Below are positions 1 through 8,294 of a stretch of 64,000 bases of DNA, piece after piece. The stretch is from contig NZ_SOZH01000011.1 of assembly GCF_004519295.1 (NCBI RefSeq), forward strand, positions 62,001-126,000, written 5' to 3'. Each line of letters opens with the position of its first letter. Within the stretch, counting starts at the first letter, position 1. The position numbers and the translations under genes were made by a program. The notes beneath the pieces are model-generated. The model was given only the letters and a program-made list of their open reading frames with translations, ran no database searches and was not told the DNA's origin. Source of the stretch: Cellulosimicrobium funkei (GTDB lineage: Bacteria; Actinomycetota; Actinomycetes; Actinomycetales; Cellulomonadaceae).

Positions 1-70
1 CGAAGAACGCGGCGACGGCCACGACCGCCGCCAGGCATGCCGTCACGACGGCACGGGTCGAGAGGTCCAC
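1..70 (-). CDS. N-terminal fragment of a hydrophobic (membrane or exported) protein
   Basis: A GTG codon at 70 read leftward on the minus strand opens 23 codons that run off the window edge. The translation begins VDLSTRAVV and continues as an Ala/Val-rich hydrophobic stretch (TACLAAVVAVAAFF), which looks like a first membrane helix or a signal peptide. No strong ribosome binding site is visible upstream. The family cannot be named from so short a piece. The gene would be divergent from glnR. Confidence 0.35.
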   Translation of the reverse strand, partial: MDLSTRAVVTACLAAVVAVAAFF

Positions 71-428
71 GCGGTCAGCGCCCCGTTCGGGGGTCGCGGG
101 AGGGCGTCGGGTCGTGCAGCACGCCTCAGAGTGTCGCAGAGACTCGCCGCGGGCCGCTCACCGGCTGCCCGTCGGCGGCCGGGCGGCGGTCTCGCGAGCG
201 AGCCGCGGCGTCGCTGCCGGGCAGCGCTGTCACCGGCCGGGGAGTGCGGACGCGCGCGATGTGAGACACGCACCGTGCGCGCGGCCGGCACGCGATACGG
301 TAACCGTCCACGGACCGCGGACGTGGCCGACGACGTGGCGTGCCCCGTAGAGGTCCGTCCCGCCCGGTCGCCACGCGTCGACGCCCGGGGGCGCCGCCCG
401 CGCCCCGCGACCCGGAAGGAGGTGCCGG
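71..428. other. Intergenic region upstream of glnR
   Basis: This 358-base stretch between the partial gene and glnR contains no convincing gene; the open frames crossing it are high-GC shadows. A possible -10 box, TACGGT, lies at 296-301, which would give glnR an mRNA leader of about 120 nt. No T-rich terminator, clear operator or recognisable riboswitch is seen. Confidence 0.4.
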
Positions 429-1211
429 ATGGCCGACCTGCTCATCCTCACCCCCGCCACTGGCGGTTCCGTCGAGGTGCTGCCCGCGCTCGGCCTGCTC
501 TCGCACCGTATCCGGGTCCTGCCCATGGAGCCGTCGGCGCTCGTCGACGCACCGGACTCCGACGTCGTGCTGCTGGACGCGCGCCGCGACCTCGTCGCGG
601 CCCGCACCACGTGCCGGCTCCTGCACGCCACGGGCCTGACGGTCCCGCTCGTGCTCGTGCTCACCGAGGGCGGGCTCACCGTGGTGACCGCCGAGTGGGG
701 TGCCGACGACCTCCTGCTGGAGGGTGCCGGACCGGCCGAGGTCGAGGCTCGCCTCCGCCTCGTCATCGAGCGCTCCGCGCGGGGTCCGGCCGAGGACGGC
801 CCGCAGGAGATCGCGGCGGGCGAGCTCGCGATCGACGCGAGCGGCTACACCGCCCGGCTGCGCGGCCGCCCGATCGACCTCACGTACAAGGAGTTCGAGC
901 TCCTCAAGTACCTCGTCCAGCACCCGGGCCGCGTGTTCACGCGCGCGCAGCTCCTCCAGGAGGTCTGGGGCTACGACTACTACGGGGGCACGCGCACCGT
1001 CGACGTCCACGTGCGCCGTCTGCGCGCCAAGCTCGGGCCGGAGCACGAGCAGCTCATCGGCACGGTGCGCAACGTCGGCTACCGGTTCGACCCGCCGAAG
1101 GACCGCCGGCCCGCGGCGGCCGCGGAGACGTCCGGAGCGGACGCCGCCGGCGCCGGCTCCGGGTCGTCGGCCGACAGCGGGTCCGGGACGCCGGTAGGTT
1201 CGTCCGGGTGA
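429..1211 (+). CDS. glnR: GlnR-type winged-helix response regulator (global nitrogen regulator)
   Basis: The 260-residue protein has an atypical receiver domain (about 1-115) and an OmpR/PhoB winged-helix DNA-binding domain (about 135-225). The start of the receiver ([16 protein letters not shown]), the phrase LVLTEGG and the DNA-binding segment ([34 protein letters not shown]) match actinobacterial GlnR. GlnR is an orphan regulator without a paired kinase that controls nitrogen assimilation genes such as glnA, amtB and nirB. The start is supported by a ribosome binding site, GGAAGGAGG, just upstream. The last 30 residues are Ala/Gly/Ser-rich and disordered. The stop overlaps the GTG of the next gene (GTGA), so the two are translationally coupled. 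Confidence 0.9.
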   Translation: MADLLILTPATGGSVEVLPALGLLSHRIRVLPMEPSALVDAPDSDVVLLDARRDLVAARTTCRLLHATGLTVPLVLVLTEGGLTVVTAEWGADDLLLEGAGPAEVEARLRLVIERSARGPAEDGPQEIAAGELAIDASGYTARLRGRPIDLTYKEFELLKYLVQHPGRVFTRAQLLQEVWGYDYYGGTRTVDVHVRRLRAKLGPEHEQLIGTVRNVGYRFDPPKDRRPAAAAETSGADAAGAGSGSSADSGSGTPVGSSG

Positions 1212-2152
1212 CGCCCGACCCCTCCGACTTCACGTCCGCCCTCCTCGACGGCCCCTGGCGACACGAGTTCGTGCCGGCCAACGGGGCCCGCTTCCACGTG
1301 GCGCTCGCCGGTCCCGAGGACCGCGGCGTGCGGGACCCCGGCCCGCCGCTCGTCGTGCTGCTCCACTCGTTCCCCCAGTTCTGGTGGGCGTGGCGGCACC
1401 AGCTCGAGCCGCTGGCCGCCGCGGGCTACCGCGTCGCCGCGATGGACGTGCGGGGCGTCGGGGCGTCCGACAAGCCGCCGATCGGCTACGACGCCCCGAC
1501 GCGCACGCGTGACATCGCCGGCGTGATCCGCTCGCTCGGGTCGGGGCGCGCGGTCGTCGTGGGCCACGGCACCGGCGGCAGCCTCGCCTGGGCGATGGCG
1601 GCGCTCCAGCCCGCCGTGACGGCCGGGGTCGCCGCGTTCTCCGCGCCGCACCCCGCACGCCTGCACACGTCGGCCCGACGGCTCCTCACGCCCGCCGCGC
1701 AGCGCCAGCTCGCGTTCTACCAGGTGCCGACGCTACCCGAGCGCGCACTCGTCCGCGGCGACCTCGTGGCCGACGTGCTCGCGACGGGCGCCGCGCAGCC
1801 CTTCGCGCCCGACGTCGTCGACACGTACCGCACCGTCATGCGCATCCCGTTCGCGGCGCACACCGCGATGGAGTCGCTGCGCTGGGCCGTGCGCTCCACC
1901 CCCCGTCCCGAAGGGCGCCGCTTCCTCGCCGCGCTCCGCCGCCCCGTCGAGGTCCCCGCCCTCCAGGTGCACGCGGCGCGCGACGGGTTGCTGCGGCGCG
2001 ACCTCGCGGACGCCGACGGCGCCGCGCTCGCCCCGGACTTCCGCTTCGAGGTCGTGGACGACGCCGGGCACTTCCTCCCCGAGGAGGCCCCGGACACCGT
2101 GACGGACCTGCTCCTGGACTGGCTCCCCACGACGCAGCGGCCCGCGGGCTGA
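1208..2152 (+). CDS. Alpha/beta-fold hydrolase (epoxide hydrolase/haloalkane dehalogenase-like)
   Basis: This 314-residue protein carries an alpha/beta hydrolase fold. The oxyanion-hole region reads [12 protein letters not shown], as in epoxide hydrolases and dehalogenases. The nucleophile elbow normally reads G-x-S/D-x-G; here it reads GHGTGGS, so the expected Ser or Asp is Gly or displaced. The catalytic His would be in [10 protein letters not shown] near the C-terminus. The missing nucleophile suggests an altered or inactive active site, so the substrate is unknown. The GTG start overlaps the glnR stop, a conserved arrangement in this group of actinobacteria. The longer open frame upstream is a shadow of glnR. 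Confidence 0.8.
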   Translation: MTPDPSDFTSALLDGPWRHEFVPANGARFHVALAGPEDRGVRDPGPPLVVLLHSFPQFWWAWRHQLEPLAAAGYRVAAMDVRGVGASDKPPIGYDAPTRTRDIAGVIRSLGSGRAVVVGHGTGGSLAWAMAALQPAVTAGVAAFSAPHPARLHTSARRLLTPAAQRQLAFYQVPTLPERALVRGDLVADVLATGAAQPFAPDVVDTYRTVMRIPFAAHTAMESLRWAVRSTPRPEGRRFLAALRRPVEVPALQVHAARDGLLRRDLADADGAALAPDFRFEVVDDAGHFLPEEAPDTVTDLLLDWLPTTQRPAG

Positions 2153-2185
2153 CCGCGCCCTCGCCCGACCGTCCGCGCGAGACCC

Positions 2186-2911
2186 TCAGCTCGTCTTGAC
2201 CAGCGCGGCCGCCTTGACCGGGTCGACCTCGCCGACGCCGAACGACGGGCACCACCGCGCGATCGTGCACGCACCGCACGCCGGCTTGCGCGCGAAGCAC
2301 ACCCGCCGGCCGTGGAAGATCAGCCGGTGGGAGAGCATCGTCCACTCCGACTTCTCGATGAGCCCGCCGACGACCTGCTCGACCTTGACCGGGTCCTCCT
2401 CCGTGGTCCACCCCAGGCGACGCACGAGGCGGCCGAAGTGCGTGTCCACGGTGAGCCCCGGCACGCCGAACGCGTTCCCGAGCACGACGTTCGCCGTCTT
2501 GCGCCCCACGCCGGGCAGGGTGACGAGGTCCTCCAGTCGGGCGGGCACCTCGCCGTCGAACCGCTCGACGAGCGCCTGGCCGATCCCGATGACCGACTGC
2601 GCCTTGGCCCGGAAGAAGCCCGTGGGCCGCAGGATCTCCTCGAGCTCGGCGCGGTCCGCCGCCGCGTAGGCGGCGGCGTCCGGGTAGCGCGCGAAGAGCG
2701 CGGGCGTCGTGAGGTTCACGCGCTTGTCCGTCGTCTGCGCCGAGAGGACCGTCGCGACGAGCAGCTCGAGCGGCGTGGTGAAGTCGAGCTCGCAGTGCGC
2801 GTCCGGGTAGGTGACCGCGAGCTCACGGTTGGTGCGGCGCGCGCGCCGCACGAGCGCGAGGTGCGACTCGGGCTTCGGGGCCCGCGCGCGGGCCTGCTCG
2901 GTGGTGGTCAC
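2186..2911 (-). CDS. nth: Endonuclease III (DNA glycosylase/AP lyase)
   Basis: The enzyme removes oxidised pyrimidines from DNA and cleaves at the abasic site (base excision repair). The 241-residue protein has a helix-hairpin-helix motif, [13 protein letters not shown], which includes the catalytic Lys, followed by VDTHFGRL with the catalytic Asp. The C-terminal iron-sulfur loop has the spacing C-X6-C-X2-C-X5-C ([17 protein letters not shown]). I chose the GTG at 2911 because a -10 box, TACGGT (2919-2924), sits 7 nt upstream, as in a leaderless mRNA. An upstream in-frame ATG at 3004 would overlap the crp promoter. The nth gene is divergent from crp, a conserved pairing in Actinobacteria. Confidence 0.92.
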   Translation of the reverse strand: MTTTEQARARAPKPESHLALVRRARRTNRELAVTYPDAHCELDFTTPLELLVATVLSAQTTDKRVNLTTPALFARYPDAAAYAAADRAELEEILRPTGFFRAKAQSVIGIGQALVERFDGEVPARLEDLVTLPGVGRKTANVVLGNAFGVPGLTVDTHFGRLVRRLGWTTEEDPVKVEQVVGGLIEKSEWTMLSHRLIFHGRRVCFARKPACGACTIARWCPSFGVGEVDPVKAAALVKTS

Positions 2912-3009
2912 GAAACCCACCGTAGCCGCCGCCCCTGACACCCGAGTTGCAGCGGTAGGGCAGACTTGTCCTGGAACATTTCCGAGGACGAGACGATAGG
3001 ACACCCCGC

Positions 3010-3687
3010 GTGGACGACGACGTTGTGCTCTCCGCCCCCCTGTTCGCGACGATGGACGCGGACGAGACGCGCACCCTCTTCGAGTCGATGCAGCAGATCG
3101 AGCTCTCGCGCGGAGACGTGCTGTTCCGCGAGGGCGAGCCGGGCGACCGCCTCTACGTGATCGCGAGCGGCAAGATCAAGCTGGGGCGCCGCTCCAACGA
3201 CGGCCGCGAGAACCTCCTGTCGATCCTCGGCCCCGGCGAGATGTTCGGCGAGCTCTCGCTCTTCGACCCGGGCCCCCGCACCGCCACCGCGAGCTCCGTC
3301 GCCGACTCCGTGATCTACGAGCTCGGCCACGACCAGCTCGTCGAGTGGATCGAGAAGCACCCGAGCGTCGCCAAGCACCTGCTCAACGCCCTCGCGCGCC
3401 GCCTGCGTCGTACGAACGAGACGCTGGCCGACCTCGTGTTCTCCGACGTGCCGGGCCGTGTCGCCAAGGCGCTCCTCGACCTGTCGACCCGCTTCGGCGA
3501 GGAGACGGACGAGGGCGTCCGCGTCGCGCACGACCTCACGCAGGAGGAGCTCGCGCAGCTCGTCGGCGCGTCACGCGAGACCGTGAACAAGGCGCTCGCC
3601 GACTTCGCGACGCGCGGCTGGGTCCGCCGCGAGGGCCGGGCCGTCGTCCTGCTCGACATGGACCGCCTGGAGCGCCGCGCACGCTGA
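3010..3687 (+). CDS. crp: Crp/Fnr family cAMP receptor-type transcription regulator
   Basis: The 225-residue protein has an N-terminal cyclic-nucleotide-binding domain (about 10-120) with the phosphate-binding cassette [11 protein letters not shown]...PRTATA. A dimer helix (about 125-150) and a C-terminal winged helix (about 165-220) with recognition segment [16 protein letters not shown] follow. It is closely related in type to GlxR of Corynebacterium and Crp (Rv3676) of Mycobacterium, global regulators of carbon and respiratory genes. The GTG start leaves 98 bases to the divergent nth start. Downstream is a strong 22-bp hairpin shared with the convergent ridA operon. Confidence 0.92.
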   Translation: MDDDVVLSAPLFATMDADETRTLFESMQQIELSRGDVLFREGEPGDRLYVIASGKIKLGRRSNDGRENLLSILGPGEMFGELSLFDPGPRTATASSVADSVIYELGHDQLVEWIEKHPSVAKHLLNALARRLRRTNETLADLVFSDVPGRVAKALLDLSTRFGEETDEGVRVAHDLTQEELAQLVGASRETVNKALADFATRGWVRREGRAVVLLDMDRLERRAR

Positions 3688-3702
3688 CCGACGAGATGCC
3701 GA

Positions 3703-3758
3703 CGAGAACGGGGTCGGCGACCGGATCCTCACGGACCCGGTCGCCGACCCCGTTCTCG
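3703..3758. terminator. Bidirectional terminator palindrome (CGAG-type) between crp and ridA
   Basis: Perfect 22-bp arms occur at 3703-3724 and 3737-3758 (core CGAGAACGGGGTCGGCGACC and its complement) around a 12-nt loop. It lies exactly between the convergent crp and ridA genes. There is no T-tract, as is usual in high-GC terminators. The stem sequence recurs almost unchanged at 7885-7942. Confidence 0.8.
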
Positions 3759-3772
3759 TGCGGGCGTGCGGG

Positions 3773-4261
3773 CTAGTCCGCCAGCTCGACGACGAGCTCG
3801 ACCTCGACCGGTGCGTCGAGCGGCAGGACCGCGACGCCGACGGCGCTGCGCGCGTGCACCCCCGCCTCGCCGAAGATCTCGCCGAGGACGGTGCTCGCAC
3901 CGTTCACGACCCCGGGCTGGCCCGTGAACGACGGGTCGCTCGCCACGAACCCGACCACCTTGACGACCCGCACGACGTCGTCGAGGTTGCCGACGACGTC
4001 GTGCACGGCCGCGAGCGCGTTGAGCGCGCACACGCGCGCGAGGCCCGCGGCGTCGGCCGGCGCGACGAGGCCCTCGCCGTCGCCCACCTTGCCGGTCGCG
4101 AGCAGCGCGCCGTCGACGAACGGGAGCTGGCCCGAGGTGTGGACGTACCGGCCCGAGCGCACCGCGGGGACGTAGGCGGCGACCGGCGCCGCCACCCGCG
4201 GGAGGGTGATCCCGAGCTCCGCGAGGCGCGCGGCGACCGTCCCGGCGGGGACGCCCGTCAC
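3773..4261 (-). CDS. ridA: RidA/YjgF/YER057c family protein
   Basis: RidA proteins are small trimeric enzymes that hydrolyse reactive enamine/imine intermediates released by PLP enzymes. The protein here is 162 residues and has the family course: a loop with SGQLPF, a Asn-Ala-Leu-Ala-Ala-Val helix (CALNALAAVHDVVGNLDDVV) and VKVVGFVAS. The usual arginine motif near the C-terminus (RxAVGVxxLP) appears as ARSAVGVAVLPLDAPVEVE. It belongs to the longer actinobacterial branch. The GTG start overlaps the TAG stop of the DUF4177 gene by one base, so the two form an operon. In many relatives a metallo-beta-lactamase gene lies between ridA and crp; none is present here. Confidence 0.85.
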   Translation of the reverse strand: MTGVPAGTVAARLAELGITLPRVAAPVAAYVPAVRSGRYVHTSGQLPFVDGALLATGKVGDGEGLVAPADAAGLARVCALNALAAVHDVVGNLDDVVRVVKVVGFVASDPSFTGQPGVVNGASTVLGEIFGEAGVHARSAVGVAVLPLDAPVEVELVVELAD

Positions 4262-4425
4262 TACTTCTCCCCGGTGGGGCGCTTGAGGTAGGCGACGAGG
4301 CCGTTGCCGTCCGGGCCGGTCACGACCTGGACGAGCTCCCAGCCGTCGGAGCCCCACTGGTCGAGGACGGCCTTCGTGTTGTGGATGATGAGGGGGATGG
4401 TCGCGTACTCCCACGTGGTTGCCAT
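4261..4425 (-). CDS. DUF4177 small protein
   Basis: This 54-residue protein begins MATTWEYATIPLI and ends with KRPTGEK. It matches the short DUF4177 proteins found between the PBP gene and ridA in many actinobacteria; its function is not known. The segment GWELVQVV is the family signature. A -10 box, TACGCT (4432-4437), lies 6 nt before the ATG, so the transcript is probably leaderless. It starts an operon with ridA and is divergent from the PBP gene. Confidence 0.85.
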   Translation of the reverse strand: MATTWEYATIPLIIHNTKAVLDQWGSDGWELVQVVTGPDGNGLVAYLKRPTGEK

Positions 4426-4502
4426 GGGGCGAGCGTAGTCGGACGGCGCGGGCCGCGGCGCGGCCGGACGGGCGCGCCGTCCCGGGATGCTTACACAACC
4501 CG

Positions 4503-4544
4503 CACACCCGGGAGAGGCGGCTTTCCGGGCCTCTCCCGGGTGTG
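4503..4544. promoter_or_regulatory. 16-bp inverted repeat in the DUF4177/PBP divergent intergenic region
   Basis: Perfect 16-bp arms (CACACCCGGGAGAGGC at 4503-4518 and its complement at 4529-4544) flank a 10-nt loop. Neither neighbour ends here; both genes start here. It is therefore not an ordinary 3' terminator. It lies directly upstream of the PBP -10 box (TAGGGT, 4551-4556) and covers the place of its -35 region, so a regulatory role is more likely. Confidence 0.55.
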
Positions 4545-4563
4545 CTCCCGTAGGGTTGGCACC

Positions 4564-6918
4564 ATGGCTTCCCCTGTGCGTCCTCGCGGCCGGCAGATCA
4601 ACGCGTACCAGCTCGTCGCCCTCTTCCTGGCGTTCGTGCTGGTCTCCGGCGTCGGCGGCGTGCTCGCGGCCGGGCTCCTCGTGCCGCTCGCCGCCGGGGC
4701 GAACACGGCGACAGACACCGCCGTCGAGGTGTTCGACGAGCTGCCGGCCGACCTCGAGCCGGGCCCGCTGTCCGAGCAGTCGCGCATCTACGCGAACGAC
4801 GGCACGACGCGGCTCGCGACGTTCTACACGGAGAACCGCATCGTCGTCCCGCTGGACCAGGTCTCCGAGCCCATGAAGAACGCGGTCATCGCGATCGAGG
4901 ACAAGCGCTTCTGGGAGCACGGCGGGGTCGACGTCGAGGGCATCCCGCGCGCGTTCGTCAACAACCTCACGGGCGGCTCGACGCAGGGCGCCTCGACCCT
5001 GACGCAGCAGTACGTGAAGAACGTCCTCATCGAGCAGGCCGTGCGCGACGACGACGTCATGGCGCAGCACGAGGCCAAGGCCGACACGCTCGGCCGCAAG
5101 GCCCGCGAGGCGAAGCTCGCCATCTCGCTCGAGAAGAGGATGGGCAAGGAGGAGATCCTCCAGGGCTACCTCAACATCGCGCAGTTCGGTCGCTCCGTGT
5201 ACGGCGTCGAGACGGCGGCGCGGCACTACTTCGGCGTCTCGGCCGTCGACCTGAACTACCTCCAGGCGGCCACGATCGCCGGCATCACCAAGGCGCCGTC
5301 CACCTACGACCCGACGGCCGACCCGGAGAAGGCCCAGAACCGCCGCAACGTCGTCCTCAACACGATGTACCAGCAGGGGTACATCACCAAGGAGGAGTAC
5401 GACGCCGGGCTGGCCACCCCCATCGCGGACACGCTCAACGTCCAGCCGCTCGAGGCGGGCTGCCAGGCGTCCGGCGGATCCGCGTTCTTCTGCGACTACG
5501 TCACCAAGATCATCATGTCCGACCCGGTGTTCGGCGCGACCAAGGAGGAACGCCAGGCGCTGCTCTACCGCGGCGGCCTCGACATCTACACGACGCTCGA
5601 CCCGACCATGCAGGCGGCGGCGGAGCAGCACGCGGCCGCGGCGGTCCCCGCCGACGACCCGAGCCAGATCGAGGACGCGATCGTCACGGTCGAGCCCGGC
5701 ACCGGCAAGATCCTCGCGATGGCGCAGAACCGCGCGTTCGACAACACGCAGGACCCGGCGCCGAACACGACCGCGGTCAACTACAGCGTCGACCAGGCCC
5801 ACGGGTCGTCGAACGGCTTCTCGCCCGGCTCGACGTGGAAGCCGTTCGTGCTCGCGGAGTGGCTCAAGGAGGGCCACTCGCTCTACGACACGGTGAGCGC
5901 CAACAAGCGCACGTGGACGCTGGGTCGCGACTTCCGCGCGAGCTGCGCGCGCTTCGGCAACGAGCAGTGGACGCCGGCCAACTCGGACGGTCCCGGGAGC
6001 GGCTCGATGTCCGTCCTCCAGGCGACGTTCAACTCGGTGAACACCGCGTACACGACGATGGCGAGCCAGCTCGACCTGTGCGGCGTGGCGAACACGGCCA
6101 AGGCCGCCGGGTTCCAGCCGTCGATGCTCGCGGACGCGGGCGAGGTCAAGGTGCGCCCGTCCATGATCCTCGGCACGCAGAACTCGTCGCCGCTGCACAT
6201 GGCGGCCGCGTACGCGACCTTCGCGAGCGGCGGCACCTACTGCTCCCCGATCGCCATCACCAAGGTCGTCGCGGGCGACGGCACGGAGCTCCCCGTGCCC
6301 TCCGCGGGCTGCCAGCCCGGAGCGATCGACCCGAACATCGCCAACACCGTCACCTACGCGCTGCAGCAGGTCCTCACGCAGGGCTCGGGGCGCGGCAACG
6401 CCCTCGCGGACGGGCGCCCCGCAGCAGGCAAGACCGGGACGGCGAACAACAACACGCACACGTGGTTCATCGGGTACACCCCGCAGGTCGTCACGGCCGT
6501 GTGGATCGGCAACGCCGAGAGCGACGTCCCGATGAACGGGCGCTTCACCATCAACGGCAAGACGCGTCCGTACTGGTACGGCTCGAGCCTCGCCGCCCCG
6601 ACGTGGCGCGACTACATGAACCAGATCCTCGCCGGACAGCCCGCTCCCGGCTTCGCCGACCCGGACTGGGGCCGCGTGAACGCCCCGACGCCCCCGCCCA
6701 GCACCCCCTCGACCCCCGAGGGCGGCCAGGGCGGCGACCAGGGTGGAGGCGACCCGGGGGCCGAGCAGCCCGGTGGTGACGACTCCGGCGCCGACCAGCC
6801 GGACACCGAGGCGGACGGCGGCGACCGCGGCGACCGTGGCGACCGCGGCAACGGTGCGGGCCGCGAGAGCGACCTCGGCGCGTGGCTGGAGGGGCTCGGC
6901 GGCGGGGGGAACGGCTGA
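4564..6918 (+). CDS. Bifunctional class A penicillin-binding protein
   Basis: This enzyme polymerises and cross-links peptidoglycan on the outer face of the membrane. The 784-residue protein has a short cytoplasmic tail, one membrane helix (about 18-42), a GT51 glycosyltransferase domain with EDKRFWEHGG and STLTQQYVKN, and a transpeptidase domain. The transpeptidase motifs are SxxK in SPGSTWKPF, SxN in NSVNTAY and KTG in AGKTGTANN. The last 70 residues are Pro/Gly/Asp-rich with GDRGDRGDRG repeats and are probably flexible. The ATG is chosen because a -10 box (TAGGGT, 4551-4556) lies 7 nt upstream, suggesting a leaderless mRNA. The arrangement with DUF4177-ridA-crp-nth is a conserved actinobacterial block. 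Confidence 0.92.
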   Translation: MASPVRPRGRQINAYQLVALFLAFVLVSGVGGVLAAGLLVPLAAGANTATDTAVEVFDELPADLEPGPLSEQSRIYANDGTTRLATFYTENRIVVPLDQVSEPMKNAVIAIEDKRFWEHGGVDVEGIPRAFVNNLTGGSTQGASTLTQQYVKNVLIEQAVRDDDVMAQHEAKADTLGRKAREAKLAISLEKRMGKEEILQGYLNIAQFGRSVYGVETAARHYFGVSAVDLNYLQAATIAGITKAPSTYDPTADPEKAQNRRNVVLNTMYQQGYITKEEYDAGLATPIADTLNVQPLEAGCQASGGSAFFCDYVTKIIMSDPVFGATKEERQALLYRGGLDIYTTLDPTMQAAAEQHAAAAVPADDPSQIEDAIVTVEPGTGKILAMAQNRAFDNTQDPAPNTTAVNYSVDQAHGSSNGFSPGSTWKPFVLAEWLKEGHSLYDTVSANKRTWTLGRDFRASCARFGNEQWTPANSDGPGSGSMSVLQATFNSVNTAYTTMASQLDLCGVANTAKAAGFQPSMLADAGEVKVRPSMILGTQNSSPLHMAAAYATFASGGTYCSPIAITKVVAGDGTELPVPSAGCQPGAIDPNIANTVTYALQQVLTQGSGRGNALADGRPAAGKTGTANNNTHTWFIGYTPQVVTAVWIGNAESDVPMNGRFTINGKTRPYWYGSSLAAPTWRDYMNQILAGQPAPGFADPDWGRVNAPTPPPSTPSTPEGGQGGDQGGGDPGAEQPGGDDSGADQPDTEADGGDRGDRGDRGNGAGRESDLGAWLEGLGGGGNG

Positions 6919-7862
6919 GCGCCGACGGGGCGCGCCGGGCCCTGCGAGGGCTCGGGGCGCTGGCCGCCGTCGGCGTGGCGGGCGTCGCGTACGCGCACGT
7001 GGAGACGAAGCTCTTCACGCTCCGCGACGCGACCGTCCCCGTCCTGCCGCCCGGGTCGCGGGACCTGCGGGTGCTGCACGTCTCCGACCTGCACCTCGTG
7101 CCGACCCAGCGGCGCAAGATCGAGTGGGTGCGCTCGCTCGCCGAGCTCGAGCCCGACCTCGTCGTCGACACCGGGGACAACCTCGCGCACGTCGACGCGC
7201 TCGGGCCGCTGCTCGACGCGCTCGCCCCGCTCCTTGCACTGCCCGGCGCGTTCGTCCTGGGCTCGAACGACTACTTCGCCCCGGTCCCGAAGAACCCCGC
7301 GCGCTACCTCCTGCCCGACGCCCGCCTGCCGTTCACGTCGCAGGCCCGCCTCCTGCCCGCGGCCGAGATGGCCGGCGCGATGCGGGACGCCGGGTGGGTC
7401 GACCTCACGAACCGTCGTGACGTCCTCGACGTCGGCGGCGTCCGCCTCGACCTCGTGGGCGTCGACGACCCGCACCTCGACCGCGACGTCTTCCCCGCGC
7501 CCGCGTCGCAGGCTCCCGCCGCGCCGCCGGAGGGCGGCGTGCTCCGGCTCGGGGTCACGCACGCGCCCTACCGGCGGGTCCTGGACCAGATGCACGACGA
7601 CGACGCGGAGCTCGTCCTCGCGGGCCACACCCACGGCGGGCAGCTCTGCGTGCCCGGGTTCGGCGCGCTCGTGACGAACTGCGACATCGACCGCAAGCGG
7701 GCCAAGGGCCTGCACGGCTGGCCGGGCCCTCGCCCCGACGCCGCGGGCGGCGAGGACTCGACGTGGCTGCACGTCTCCGCCGGCGCGGGCACGTCGCCCT
7801 ACGCGCCGGTCCGGTTCGCGTGCCGCCCGGAGGCCACGCTGCTCACACTGACGTCGCGCTGA
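6882..7862 (+). CDS. Calcineurin-type metallophosphoesterase, membrane-anchored
   Basis: The protein has a hydrophobic N-terminal segment (LGALAAVGVAGVAYA) that probably anchors it, followed by a metallophosphoesterase domain. Metal-binding motifs are visible in order: HVSDLHLVP (DxH), VDTGDN (GD), LGSNDYF in place of the usual GNHD, and AGHTHGGQL (GHxH). YkuE-like family members are of this type; the substrate is unknown. The GTG at 6882 overlaps the PBP gene by 37 bases, but the start is uncertain. A shorter product beginning near 6915-6975 is possible. The gene is probably cotranscribed with the PBP gene. Confidence 0.82.
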   Translation: MAGGARRRGERLSADGARRALRGLGALAAVGVAGVAYAHVETKLFTLRDATVPVLPPGSRDLRVLHVSDLHLVPTQRRKIEWVRSLAELEPDLVVDTGDNLAHVDALGPLLDALAPLLALPGAFVLGSNDYFAPVPKNPARYLLPDARLPFTSQARLLPAAEMAGAMRDAGWVDLTNRRDVLDVGGVRLDLVGVDDPHLDRDVFPAPASQAPAAPPEGGVLRLGVTHAPYRRVLDQMHDDDAELVLAGHTHGGQLCVPGFGALVTNCDIDRKRAKGLHGWPGPRPDAAGGEDSTWLHVSAGAGTSPYAPVRFACRPEATLLTLTSR

Positions 7863-7884
7863 CGCCCCCTTCCCCACCGCTCCA

Positions 7885-7942
7885 CCGAGCACGGGGTCAG
7901 CGACCGCGATCCCGGGTTCTCGGTCGCCGACCCCGTGCTCGG
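7885..7942. terminator. Terminator palindrome (CGAG-type), second copy
   Basis: The 22-nt arms at 7885-7906 and 7921-7942 have one mismatch (CCGAGCACGGGGTCAGCGAC and its near-complement) around a 14-nt loop. It lies 22 bases after the metallophosphoesterase stop. The stem is nearly identical to the one between crp and ridA (3703-3758). Confidence 0.75.
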
Positions 7943-8086
7943 CGGGTGGTTGGGGGCGCTTGCTGGCGGGTGTCGTCGGGGTCACGGGGATCGGGTTTCG
8001 TGGCACGGCACTTCGTCGGCTATTCTGGGCAGGCTTCCTGCGGGGAAGACGAGGTCTCCTCGTCGACCGTCACGTGGGCCAGCAAC

Positions 8087-8164
<78 letters not shown>

Positions 8165-8165
8165 C

Positions 8166-8203
8166 CGAGAGGCCCGGGATCCGCGAGGATCCCGGGCCTC
8201 TCG
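8166..8203 (+). terminator. Terminator of tRNA-Pro
   Basis: Perfect 17-bp arms (CGAGAGGCCCGGGATCC and complement, 8166-8182 and 8187-8203) with a GCGA tetraloop start two bases after the CCA end of the tRNA. A TCGTTCTCC run follows. Confidence 0.88.
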
Positions 8204-8294
8204 TCGTTCTCCCGCCCGCCGCTCCCCCGGCGGTGCGCCCCGGTTCGCGCGAGACTGAGGCCGTCCGCTGTCCCGAACCACCGCGGAGGTCGCC

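Noticed and set aside
4261-6459. Very long minus-strand open frame opposite the PBP gene (732 codons)
   Set aside because: Only its last 54 codons are a gene (DUF4177). The rest is the antisense of the PBP gene, Arg/Asp/Val-rich as expected from high-GC codons read backwards.
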